Positions 42,994 to 51,655 of a stretch of 64,000 nt of DNA are shown here, in pieces. Source of the stretch: Mesorhizobium mediterraneum (GTDB lineage Bacteria > Pseudomonadota > Alphaproteobacteria > Rhizobiales > Rhizobiaceae); the NCBI RefSeq assembly GCF_002284565.1, contig NZ_NPKI01000011.1:372001-436000 (forward strand), read 5' to 3'. Positions within the stretch are counted from its first letter, which is position 1. Each line of letters opens with the position of its first letter. The notes under the pieces are model-generated. The model saw only the letters and a program-made list of their open reading frames with translations, was not told where the DNA came from and did not search any database. The translations under genes were made by a program, and so were the position numbers.

Positions 42994-45120
42994 GTGACCG
43001 GCCTCGCCGCTTCGCATGAGGCGATGCGGGCGCTGATGGCGCCGCGTTCGGTCGCCGTCATCGGTGCTACGGAACGGGCTGACGCGTCGTCGAGCTACGT
43101 CATGCGCAATTTGATGGCGTTCGGATTCTCCGGCACCATCATCCCCGTGCATCCGAAGGCCGAAAAGGTGTTCGGCATTCCGGCCATTCCGTCGCTCGAC
43201 CGGCTCGATGCGCCGGCGGACGTGGCGGTGATTGGCATCGGCGCGGCACACGTTCTGAGTGCGCTTGAAGAAGCCGGCAAGGACGGCGTCAAGGCGGCCG
43301 TCGTGCTGGCCAGCGGCTTTGCCGAGACCGATGAAGAGGGCAAGGCGCGCCAGCAGGCGCTGGTCGGGATCGCGCGAAAATACGGCATGGCGATTTGCGG
43401 GCCGAACTGCCTCGGCCTGTTCAATCTGCAAAGCGGTGCAGCGCTCTATTCCTCGACGCTGTCGGCCAATCTCAGGAAAGGCCAGCTCGCCATTCTGTCA
43501 CATTCCGGCGCCAGCGCCATCGCGCTCGCCAACACCGGACGCTTCGGCTTGAGCCACATCATATCGTCGGGTAATAGCGCGGCGACCGATCTTCCCAACT
43601 TTCTTTCTTATCTCGCCGACGATGACGCGACGCGCGTCATCGGACTTGTCGTGGAAGCGATCCGCGATCCCGCCGCCTTCACCTCGGCGATGCAGGCGGT
43701 GCATGCCGCCGGAAAGCAAGTGATTGCCCTGCGCGCTGGCAAGTCCAGCAAGGGCGCGGAAGCCACCGCCGCGCATACCGGTTCGCTCGCTGCCGCCAAC
43801 GAAGCCTATGAAGCCTTCTTCCGGCGGACCGGCGTGATCGAGGTCGCCGACATGGACGAGTTCGTCGAGACCGCCGCGCTCTGCCTGTCGCTGAAGGCCA
43901 GGCCAACGCGCAGGGGCGTCGCGGTCGTTGGCGTCAGCGGTGGCGGTGTCGCCCATGTCTCCGACATGGCCGACCAGGTCGGCATCGACCTCCCGGAGTT
44001 TTCACAACACACCATCGTGCGGCTGAAGGCCTTGCTGCCGCCCTTCGCCACGCCGCAGAACCCGGTCGACACCACGGGCGTGGTTTTCGCCGATGGCGCG
44101 ATCTATCGCAGCGTGCTCGACATCTTGGCGCAGGATCCCGCCGTCGGCCTGATCGTCGCCGCGCAAGACGCGCCTGTCGGCCTCGATGCCGGCGGCGCTG
44201 CCGAATATGTCGGCATTGCCGACGCCGTTGCCGCTTACGCAAAGGATGCGACCGTTCCCGTCATCTTCATGAGCAATCTCTCCTCCGGACACCATCCCGT
44301 GGTCCGGGACAGGCTTGCCGGCGTGCCGGTGCTCAACGGCACACGTGCTGCGCTGCGTGCCGTGCGGCGGCTGCTGGACGCGACCGGCGCCACGATACCG
44401 AACGCCCCGGCGATCGAACCGGCCGGCGAAAACGATCCGTGGGCAGAGCGTCTTGCTGCCGGCAAGAAGCTGACCGAGCGGGAGGCCAAGCAGTTGCTGG
44501 CCGAGAACGGTCTGAGAGTGACGCGCGAGCGTCAGGCGGCAACGGCGCAAGAGGCAGGCGAGGCTGCAGAGGCGATCGGCTTTCCGGTCGTGCTGAAAAT
44601 CGAATCGCCTGACATTCTCCACAAGACCGAAGCCGGCGGCGTGCAGCTCGGCATAGGCAATGCAGCCGAAGCTGCCGAAGCCTTCACGGCGATCATGCAA
44701 AATGCCGGGGCCTACGCACCGGATGCGGAACTGCGTGGCGTGGTGGTGCAGGAAATGGCCGGGCGCGGCGTCGAAGTGCTGGTCGGCCTCATCCGGCACG
44801 AGCCATTCGGCCTCGGTATCGTCGTCGGCATCGGCGGCGTTCTTGTCGAGCTGGTCAAGGACGCCGCATTCGATCTGCTGCCGATCGATTGCAAGTCGGC
44901 CGAGGCGCTGATCGATCGTACACGATTGGGCGCTCTGCTCAAGGGTTATCGCGGCGCGCCGCCGGCCGACCGGGAAGCACTGGTCGAGACGATCCTGGCG
45001 CTGTCCGATTTCGCCGGCCGCTACGGCCATCTGATCGAGGCTGTCGACCTCAATCCGGTCGTCGTGTTCGAGAAGGGCGTCTGCGTTCTCGATGCGCTGG
45101 TCATTCCGAGAGCGGAATAG
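42994..45120 (+). CDS. Acyl-CoA synthetase (ADP-forming), acetate-CoA ligase family
   Basis: 708 residues. Domains in order are a CoA-binding Rossmann domain (about 8-135, RSVAVIGATERADASSSYVM), succinyl-CoA-ligase-like domains with the phosphohistidine segment TAAHTGSLAAANEAYEAFF near 255-275, and a C-terminal ATP-grasp domain (VVLKIESPDILHKTEAGGV to DLNPVVVF). It interconverts acyl-CoA plus ADP and Pi with acid plus ATP. GTG 42994 starts 3 nt after the hydratase stop. In archaea such enzymes conserve energy from the aryl-acetyl-CoA made by indolepyruvate oxidoreductase, and the convergent neighbour encodes that enzyme. Confidence 0.9.
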   Translation: MTGLAASHEAMRALMAPRSVAVIGATERADASSSYVMRNLMAFGFSGTIIPVHPKAEKVFGIPAIPSLDRLDAPADVAVIGIGAAHVLSALEEAGKDGVKAAVVLASGFAETDEEGKARQQALVGIARKYGMAICGPNCLGLFNLQSGAALYSSTLSANLRKGQLAILSHSGASAIALANTGRFGLSHIISSGNSAATDLPNFLSYLADDDATRVIGLVVEAIRDPAAFTSAMQAVHAAGKQVIALRAGKSSKGAEATAAHTGSLAAANEAYEAFFRRTGVIEVADMDEFVETAALCLSLKARPTRRGVAVVGVSGGGVAHVSDMADQVGIDLPEFSQHTIVRLKALLPPFATPQNPVDTTGVVFADGAIYRSVLDILAQDPAVGLIVAAQDAPVGLDAGGAAEYVGIADAVAAYAKDATVPVIFMSNLSSGHHPVVRDRLAGVPVLNGTRAALRAVRRLLDATGATIPNAPAIEPAGENDPWAERLAAGKKLTEREAKQLLAENGLRVTRERQAATAQEAGEAAEAIGFPVVLKIESPDILHKTEAGGVQLGIGNAAEAAEAFTAIMQNAGAYAPDAELRGVVVQEMAGRGVEVLVGLIRHEPFGLGIVVGIGGVLVELVKDAAFDLLPIDCKSAEALIDRTRLGALLKGYRGAPPADREALVETILALSDFAGRYGHLIEAVDLNPVVVFEKGVCVLDALVIPRAE

Positions 45121-48100
45121 TCACGCCGCCGTCTCCAACCGGCTTTCCCTGCCCAATTTTGCCAGCAGCGCTTTCTTCCTTGCCTCGAAACGTTCGACCG
45201 CCGCCATCTTGACGTGGCCGAAGCCGCGCACCTCTTCCGGCAGCCGGGCAAGCTCGGTCGCGACGGCATGATTGCCCTGCGTCAGCCGCGCCGAAAGGCC
45301 TGAGATCAGCCCTTCATAGTCGGCAACCATGCGCCGTTCCATCCGCCGCTCCTGCGTGCGCCCAAACGGATCGAAGCGTGTTCCGCGCAGGCCCTTCAGC
45401 CGCGCCAGCATGGCGAAAACCGGATTGATCCAGGTGCCGAAAGCGATCTTGCCAGGATGGCCGGTGCGTGGGTCGATGCGCGAAATCATCGGCGGAGCGA
45501 GATGATGCCTGATCCTGAAATCGCCCTCGAACTGCTCGGCCAGTTTTTTCCTGAAGGATTGATCGCGATGTAGCCGCGCCACCTCATATTCATCCTTGTA
45601 GGCCATCAGCTTGAAGGCCCCGACCGCCACGGCTTTGGCAAAATCCTCGGAGCCGGCTGAGGTCCCGGCTTCGGCCGCGCGGGCGGTCTCCACCAGCTTG
45701 CGGTAGCGGTTTGCGTAGGCAGCATTCTGATAATCGGTCAGGAATGCCATCCGGCGCGCAACCATGGCGTCGAGCGTCTCTGGCTTCGTCGCCTCGGCGC
45801 TGCCTATCTGCGCCGTATTCAGCACCGCCGCAAGGTCGATCGCCACGCGGCGGCCCCAGCCGAAGGCAGCATGGTTCATGGCGACGCCCGCGCCGTTCAT
45901 CTCGATCGCTCTGTCGATCGATGTCAGGCTGATCGGCACCAGTCCGCGCTGCCAGGCATTGCCGAGCAGGAACATGTTCGCGGCGATGGCGTCGCCCATC
46001 AGCGCGAGGCCAAGCTTCGTCGCCGAAACCAGCGTGACCGCCTCCTCGCCGGCTGCCCGGCGCAATTGCTTCAGCGTCGCTTCCTGGCGGAAGTCGATCG
46101 CGGTGTTCTGCACAAAGGAGGCGGTCGGCGCGAAATGATCATCGAGCACGGCTGTTGTGCGGCCATGCGCAAAGGTCGAGAGCGATGTCGCGGACGCAGA
46201 GACGACGATGTCGAAGCCAAGCACGAGATCGGCCTCGCCTGGGCCTATCCTGACCGTGTTGAGCAAGTCGGGGTCGCGCGCCAGCCTGATATGCGAGATC
46301 ACCGCGCCGTTCTTTTGCGCCAGCCCGGTTTGGTCGAGGGTCAGAAGGCCGAGCCCGTCGAGATGCGCCGCCTGGGACAGAATGGCGCTGACCGTGATGA
46401 CGCCGGTGCCGCCAATGCCGGCCAGCAGCATGTTGTAGGGGCGGTCGAGCGCCGCCAGCGCCGGCATCGGCAATTCACCGGAACCAGCCGTCACCGCGCG
46501 CGCTTTCGGCTTGCGGATCGTGCCGCCTTCCACGGTCACGAAGCTCGGGCAAAAGCCCTTGATGCAGGACAGGTCGGTGTTGCAGCTCGACTGGTTGATC
46601 CTCCGCTTGCGGCCGAACTCGGTCTCCTCAGGCTCGATCGAAATGCAGTTGGAGACGGCCGAGCAATCGCCGCAGCCTTCGCAGACCAGCTCGTTGATGA
46701 AGGCCCGTTTTGGCGAGACCGGATAGGCGCCGCGCTTGCGCCGGCGGCGTTTTTCGGCGGCGCAGACCTGGTCGAAAACCAGCACCGTCACGCCCTCGAT
46801 CTCCCTGAGCTCGCGCTGCACGGCGTCGAGCTCGTCGCGATGGTGGATGGTCACGGACCGCGGCAGGACGCCCGCCCAGGCCTCAGGCTTTTCGGACACC
46901 ACGACCACGCGTTTCGCGCCCTCCGCCAGCGTCTGCTCGACGATGGAGGGCACGGAAACCTCGCCGTCATGACGCTGGCCGCCGGTCATGGCGACGGCGT
47001 CGTTGTAGAGGATCTTGTAGGTGGCGCTGACCTTGGCGGCGATGGCAGCTCGGATCGCCAGCAGTCCGGAATGGAAATAGGTGCCGTCGCCCATATTGAC
47101 GAAAATGTGCCTCTCGTCGGTGAAGGGCGACAGGCCGATCCACGCGCCGCCTTCGCCGCCCATCTGGGTGAAGGTGGAGGTCTCGCGCTCCATGCCGATG
47201 ACCATCATGTGGCAACCGATGCCGGTCGAGGCGCGGCTGCCATCGGGCACCACGGTGGAGATCGAGTGTGGGCAGCCGGAGCAGAAATAGGGATCGCGCT
47301 TCAGCGCGATCACCTCGCCTTGTGCTGACGCCGCGACGGCCTCGATTGTCTTCAGATGCAGGCCAAGCTCCGCGTCCGGCGCGCCGAGCCGCGAGACGAT
47401 GGCGCGGGCGACCGAAACGGCGCTGATCTCGCCGATAGAAGGCAGCAGCGGCGCATCGCGCTCGTCCGTCTTGCCGAAGACGCGAGGGCGATTGGGTGCG
47501 TTGAACAGCAGCGCCTTGATCTGGTCCTCGAGCACCGGCCGCTTCTCCTCGACGACGAGGATTTCCTCCAGCCCTTGCGAGAAGGCCTTGAGCCCCTCCG
47601 GCTCGAGCGGCCAGACCATGCCGACCTTGTACAGCCGGATGCCGAGCTCGGCCGCGCGCCGCTCGTCGATCCCGAGCGCCGACAGCGCGCCAAGCAGATC
47701 GAGCCATGACTTGCCGGTCGAGACGATGCCGAGCCGCGCCTTGCCGCTGCCATGCACGATACGGTCGATACCATTGGCACGGGCAAAGGCATGCACCGCC
47801 GCCATCTTGTGCTCGAAGCGGCGCTCCATCGCATGCGGGCCATCCGGCCAGCGCAGCGACAGGCCGTCAGTTGGAAGTGGCAGCTCTGGTGTAACGATAC
47901 CAAGCCGCGCCGGATCGACGTCGACGGTCGCCGTGCATTCGACGATCTCGGTCTGGCACTTGAAGCCGATCCAGGCGCCGGAATAACGGCTCATCGCCCA
48001 GCCGAGCAGGCCGTAGTCGATATATTCGCCGACGCCACCCGGCGACAGCAGCGGCACCATGGCCGAGATCAGATTGTGCTCGCTCTGGTGCGGCAGCGTT

Positions 48101-48591
48101 GACGAGACGGCGCCGTGATCGTCGCCGACCAGAAGCAGCACGCCGCCATGGCGGTTGGTGCCGACGGCGTTGGCATGGCGGATGACATCCATGGTGCGGT
48201 CGACGCCCGGACCCTTGCCGTACCACATGGAAAAGACGCCATCGTAGCGCGAGCCGGGAAACATGCCGGTCTGCTGCGTGCCCCAGACCGCGGTCGCGGC
48301 CATGTCCTCGTTCAAGCCGGGATGGAAGACGACATGGTTGGCTTTCAGATACTTGCCGGCGCGCTGCATCTCGCGGTCGAAACCGGCCAGCGGCGAGCCG
48401 CGATAGCCCGAGACATAGCCGGCGGTATTCAGGCCGGCGGCAAGGTCACGCTGGCGTTGGACAAGCGGCAGCCGCACCAGCGCCTGCGTGCCCGAGACCA
48501 GGATGCGGCCGCGTTCCAGGGCATAGCGATCGTCGAGGCTGACTGGGACCGCATTCGCCTGTCCGGCTTTCGGGAGAGCGGCAGCCGTCAT
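45121..48591 (-). CDS. Indolepyruvate ferredoxin oxidoreductase, fused single-chain type
   Basis: 1156 residues combining the subunits that archaea encode separately. An N-terminal pyrimidine-binding thiamine domain is followed by a TPP-binding half (GIGCHMMVIGMERETSTFTQ, VNMGDGTYFHSGL), an iron-sulfur region with CEGCGDCSAVSNC and CNTDLSCIKGFCP, and a C-terminal gamma-type domain (LLAGIGGTGVITVSAILSQA). It converts aryl-pyruvates such as indolepyruvate or phenylpyruvate to aryl-acetyl-CoA with reduction of ferredoxin. ATG 48591 overlaps the stop of the upstream FAD enzyme. Its stop is adjacent to the convergent synthetase stop, with no gap. Confidence 0.92.
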   Translation of the reverse strand: MTAAALPKAGQANAVPVSLDDRYALERGRILVSGTQALVRLPLVQRQRDLAAGLNTAGYVSGYRGSPLAGFDREMQRAGKYLKANHVVFHPGLNEDMAATAVWGTQQTGMFPGSRYDGVFSMWYGKGPGVDRTMDVIRHANAVGTNRHGGVLLLVGDDHGAVSSTLPHQSEHNLISAMVPLLSPGGVGEYIDYGLLGWAMSRYSGAWIGFKCQTEIVECTATVDVDPARLGIVTPELPLPTDGLSLRWPDGPHAMERRFEHKMAAVHAFARANGIDRIVHGSGKARLGIVSTGKSWLDLLGALSALGIDERRAAELGIRLYKVGMVWPLEPEGLKAFSQGLEEILVVEEKRPVLEDQIKALLFNAPNRPRVFGKTDERDAPLLPSIGEISAVSVARAIVSRLGAPDAELGLHLKTIEAVAASAQGEVIALKRDPYFCSGCPHSISTVVPDGSRASTGIGCHMMVIGMERETSTFTQMGGEGGAWIGLSPFTDERHIFVNMGDGTYFHSGLLAIRAAIAAKVSATYKILYNDAVAMTGGQRHDGEVSVPSIVEQTLAEGAKRVVVVSEKPEAWAGVLPRSVTIHHRDELDAVQRELREIEGVTVLVFDQVCAAEKRRRRKRGAYPVSPKRAFINELVCEGCGDCSAVSNCISIEPEETEFGRKRRINQSSCNTDLSCIKGFCPSFVTVEGGTIRKPKARAVTAGSGELPMPALAALDRPYNMLLAGIGGTGVITVSAILSQAAHLDGLGLLTLDQTGLAQKNGAVISHIRLARDPDLLNTVRIGPGEADLVLGFDIVVSASATSLSTFAHGRTTAVLDDHFAPTASFVQNTAIDFRQEATLKQLRRAAGEEAVTLVSATKLGLALMGDAIAANMFLLGNAWQRGLVPISLTSIDRAIEMNGAGVAMNHAAFGWGRRVAIDLAAVLNTAQIGSAEATKPETLDAMVARRMAFLTDYQNAAYANRYRKLVETARAAEAGTSAGSEDFAKAVAVGAFKLMAYKDEYEVARLHRDQSFRKKLAEQFEGDFRIRHHLAPPMISRIDPRTGHPGKIAFGTWINPVFAMLARLKGLRGTRFDPFGRTQERRMERRMVADYEGLISGLSARLTQGNHAVATELARLPEEVRGFGHVKMAAVERFEARKKALLAKLGRESRLETAA

Positions 48592-50006
48592 TGGTGCACT
48601 CCTTTACACGCAATACCTGCCGGCGCGAGATCAAAGACCCGCCCGGCATTGAGGATATTGTTCGGGTCGAAGGCCGCTTTCAAGCGCCGCATGGCCGCGA
48701 TCTCGGCATCACTGCGCGCCAGGTGCAGCCACTGCTTCTTGTCGAGGCCGATGCCGTGTTCGGCCGAGACGCCGCCGCCGGCCGCGGCCACGCCCCTATA
48801 AACGATGTCATATGCGGCGGCCGGATCCACGGTGTCGACCTGATAGTGCAGATTGCCATCACCGAGATGGCCGAAGACATAGATGTCGGCGCTGGGGTCG
48901 ATTGCCCGGATCGCGGCTTCCGCCGCTTGCAGGAAAGTGCCCATCCTGGCCAGCGGTATGCTGATGTCGACGCCGATCAGGCCTTTCATCGAAAACAGAA
49001 AACGATTGGCGTCCTCTCGCACCGCCCAGAGCGCGCGGAATTCGCGCGGCGACTGCGAGACGACCACGTCGTCGATCACGCCGTCCTCGACCGCCTGCAT
49101 CAGCACCTCGGCAAACCGTTCGCCGTCGCGGTCGGGCTCGTGGCCCTGTATCTCGGCCAGCACATAGACGGGCGCGCCGACCGGCAGCGGCGCCGGCGCG
49201 TCCATGCCGGCGACCATGGCGCCGTAGAGCGGCGCGAAATTCACCTCATAGGCCGAGAGCAACGGTCCGAGCTTCTGCCTGAGCAGCGCAAGCAGCGCGA
49301 TCGCCGCATCCAGCGAGGCGAGCGCGCAGAAGGCATTGACCTCGGTGGCCGGCTTTGGGTGCAGCCGCAGGCAGGCGCGCGTGACGACGCCGAGCGTGCC
49401 TTCGCTGCCGATGAAGAGCTGGTTGAGGTCATAGCCGGAATTATCCTTGGGCAAGCCTTTGAGCGAGGTCAGGATGCTGCCGTCGGCAAGCACGGCCTCG
49501 AGGCCCAGCACCTGCGCGCGGTACATGCCGTAGCGCAGTACGCGGATGCCGCCGGCATTGGTGGCGACATTACCGCCGACCGTGGCCGTGCCGCGCGCGC
49601 CGATGTCGACGCCGAACAGCAAGCCGGCCGCGTCGGCCGCTTCCTGCACCATTTGCAGCGGCGCGCCGGCCCCGGCGATGATCGTCGCCGCTTCGCGGTC
49701 GGGCGCCTCGATCGCCGTCATGCGCTCCAGCGACAGCACCGCTTCGCCGGGCTGAATGCGCGCCGCACCGGCAAGCCCGGTCCGGCCGCCCTGGACGACA
49801 AGCCGCTGCCCGACCTCATTGCACAGGCGCAGAATGTCGGACACTTCGCCGGCCGTGCGCGGACGCAGGACGATCGCCGGCGGGGCGCCGTCCTTGCCGT
49901 CCGGGTCTTCCTGATAGCGCGGTCCGGCCTCTTCGGCCGAGACAATCGCGGATCTGTCCAGCCGCTTTTCCAGCCGCGACAGAAGCTCGGCAATTCTCTG
50001 GTGCAT
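48588..50006 (-). CDS. FAD-linked D-2-hydroxyacid dehydrogenase (GlcD/D2HGDH-like)
   Basis: 472 residues. A PCMH-type FAD domain (VVQGGRTGLAGAARIQPGEA; GGNVATNAGGIRVLRYGMYR) precedes the FAD-oxidase C domain with HLGDGNLHYQVD and AEHGIGLDKKQW, which hold metal-binding residues. Relatives oxidise D-lactate, glycolate, D-2-hydroxyglutarate or aryl-lactates to 2-keto acids. It is upstream of, and coupled to, the indolepyruvate oxidoreductase, so it may supply an aryl-pyruvate (inference). ATG 50006 is preferred over a TTG at 50015. Confidence 0.9.
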   Translation of the reverse strand: MHQRIAELLSRLEKRLDRSAIVSAEEAGPRYQEDPDGKDGAPPAIVLRPRTAGEVSDILRLCNEVGQRLVVQGGRTGLAGAARIQPGEAVLSLERMTAIEAPDREAATIIAGAGAPLQMVQEAADAAGLLFGVDIGARGTATVGGNVATNAGGIRVLRYGMYRAQVLGLEAVLADGSILTSLKGLPKDNSGYDLNQLFIGSEGTLGVVTRACLRLHPKPATEVNAFCALASLDAAIALLALLRQKLGPLLSAYEVNFAPLYGAMVAGMDAPAPLPVGAPVYVLAEIQGHEPDRDGERFAEVLMQAVEDGVIDDVVVSQSPREFRALWAVREDANRFLFSMKGLIGVDISIPLARMGTFLQAAEAAIRAIDPSADIYVFGHLGDGNLHYQVDTVDPAAAYDIVYRGVAAAGGGVSAEHGIGLDKKQWLHLARSDAEIAAMRRLKAAFDPNNILNAGRVFDLAPAGIACKGVHQ

Positions 50007-50218
50007 GAGGCTCAAGGAAACGAATGACCCGGACGCTTCGATGCGGCCGGGAGAGTTGTGGATGAAGGCCGCGAAAGCGACGGCAGCCGATTTCTGTCGT
50101 CCGGCAAACGAGCGGAAAACCCGCCAAAAATACAGCCGGTTGTTTTCGCCATGCGTCGCTCCTGTAACAGGTCGACCATAGGCGCGGCCTGCTATTTGTC
50201 AAACCTATGGGGGCCGCA

Positions 50219-50275
50219 ATGCAGGTCGGCGACAACATCCGCTCGACCATTCTGGACGGCACGCTGAAATGGGGT
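50219..50275 (+). pseudogene. Possible 5' remnant of a GntR-type regulator gene
   Basis: The plus strand reads MQVGDNIRSTILDGTLKWG, which resembles the first helix of GntR winged-helix proteins (xIRxxILDGxLxPG). The likeness ends after about 19 codons and the frame then runs into the antisense of the glycosidase gene. It sits where a regulator divergent from the FAD dehydrogenase would be expected. Confidence 0.35.
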
Positions 50276-50294
50276 CTTTGGCAAGAACCCCATT
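50272..50294. terminator. Hairpin downstream of the glycosidase gene
   Basis: GGGGTCTT and AAGAACCCC pair around TGGC with one bulged base, 5 bp past the end of the minus-strand glycosidase gene. It is a likely end of the sugar operon transcript. Confidence 0.4.
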
Positions 50295-50298
50295 TAAC

Positions 50299-51579
50299 TC
50301 ATCTCTCACTCTTCAGGAACTCGATCACCATTGCCGCCGTCCAGGTGAAACGGCCGCCGCCGAGCGGTTCGCCGCTGAGCGGATCGTAATATTCGGCAAA
50401 GCCGCTCTCGGCGATCAGGTCGACGCTCGACCGCGTGATCCGCTGCGCAACCTGCGTGTGGCCAGAGGCGGCAAGGCCGTCGGCGATCATGTAGTTGACC
50501 ACCAGCCAGACCGGCCCGCGCCAATAGCGCTTGGCGTCGAAGCGCGGATCATCGAGGTCGTGCGACGGGACGATATAGCGTGCCTTGCCGGCGATACGCT
50601 CGATGGTGGCGGCGATTGCAGCGATACGGGGTTTCGGGATGGCCGAGAAGACCGGCAGGATGCCGCCCACCGAAGCGCTGTCGACGAGCTTTCCGATGAC
50701 GCGGTCGAGGCAGAGATATTGGCCGTGCGCATCGCTCCACAGCCGCTCCATCGCCAAAAGCCCTTTTTCGGCGCGGGCGCGATTGGCTTTTGCGATCTCC
50801 ATTTCGCCAAGCGTCTCGGCGAGATCGGCAAGGTCGGCCGCTGAGCGGATCAGGATGGCGTTGAAGCCGGGATCGACGATCTGGAAGGGTGAGGCATCGT
50901 GCAGCTTTGCATTGTCCCAGCCAAGTGCGCGAAAATGCTGCAGCAGCCAGAGGTAGCGGTCATATTGCGCCTTGGTCGGCCGGTGCGCCGGGTCGGCATG
51001 CAGGGTGTCGCGGCGTGTGTAGGCCTCGACGCCTTCGGTCGGCACCCGCTCGAAGGCGTCGTCCCAGTCGATCGAGTTGTCGCGGCCGGACTCCCATGGA
51101 TGAATGATTGCGACCAATCCTTCGCCCCTTGGATCGCGGTTTTCGTAGAACCAGCGATGCCAGGCGTCGATCTTCGGCAGCAGCGCGCGGGCGCGCTCGG
51201 CCGCCAGTTCCTTGTCCTTGGCCCGGTCGAACAGGCGGCGAACGGCAAAGCCCGCCACCGCCGGTTGGGTGATGCCGGAGGTGGCGGTCGGGCGGTTGGT
51301 TCTCCAGATCTCCGGCCCCGGGAAATAGCTGTCGTTCAGGACATGGAAGACGATATGCGGCACCATGCCGTCCGGCCATTGATGGGCGAACAGCGTCTCG
51401 ATCTCGGTCCAGGCGCGCGCCTCGTCATAGTGGGCAAGACCGAGAGCGGTCAGGCAGGAATCCCAATTCCACTGGAACGGATAGAGGCCCTTGGTCGGGA
51501 TGGTGTAGTCGCCGTGGTCGTTTTCCCTGAGCACCTCGACGGCACGGGCGATGGTTTCGTTGACGGCAAGAGAGATCAT
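50299..51579 (-). CDS. Glycoside hydrolase, GH63/trehalase-like (alpha,alpha)6 barrel
   Basis: 426 residues. The motifs YPFQWNWDSCLTALGLAHYD near the N terminus, SIDWDDAF in the centre and KRYWRGPVWLVVNYMIADGL towards the end are typical of the GH37/GH63 group. At this length the closest characterised relatives I know are bacterial mannosylglycerate/glucosylglycerate hydrolases. No signal peptide is seen, so it acts in the cytoplasm on a sugar brought in by the adjacent MalFGK-type importer. ATG 51579 starts the conserved part; an upstream 21-codon frame consists of the tandem repeat. Confidence 0.82.
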   Translation of the reverse strand: MISLAVNETIARAVEVLRENDHGDYTIPTKGLYPFQWNWDSCLTALGLAHYDEARAWTEIETLFAHQWPDGMVPHIVFHVLNDSYFPGPEIWRTNRPTATSGITQPAVAGFAVRRLFDRAKDKELAAERARALLPKIDAWHRWFYENRDPRGEGLVAIIHPWESGRDNSIDWDDAFERVPTEGVEAYTRRDTLHADPAHRPTKAQYDRYLWLLQHFRALGWDNAKLHDASPFQIVDPGFNAILIRSAADLADLAETLGEMEIAKANRARAEKGLLAMERLWSDAHGQYLCLDRVIGKLVDSASVGGILPVFSAIPKPRIAAIAATIERIAGKARYIVPSHDLDDPRFDAKRYWRGPVWLVVNYMIADGLAASGHTQVAQRITRSSVDLIAESGFAEYYDPLSGEPLGGGRFTWTAAMVIEFLKSER

Positions 51580-51600
51580 TGAAGCGTTCGTACTTTCGGG

Positions 51601-51655
51601 ATTGAAGGGCGTTGGCTGATTGAAGGGCGTTGGCGGGATCAAAGGGCGTTGGTGG
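51601..51655. repeat. Tandem 18-19-bp repeat at the ATPase/glycosidase junction
   Basis: Three units, ATTGAAGGGCGTTGGCTG, ATTGAAGGGCGTTGGCGGG and ATCAAAGGGCGTTGGTGG. The third encodes the last residues and stop of the minus-strand ATPase (TNAL), so the gap was enlarged by copying the end of that gene. Confidence 0.75.

Noticed and set aside
45871..47328. 485-codon open frame on the plus strand
   Set aside because: Antisense to the indolepyruvate ferredoxin oxidoreductase gene with low-complexity composition and no domain.
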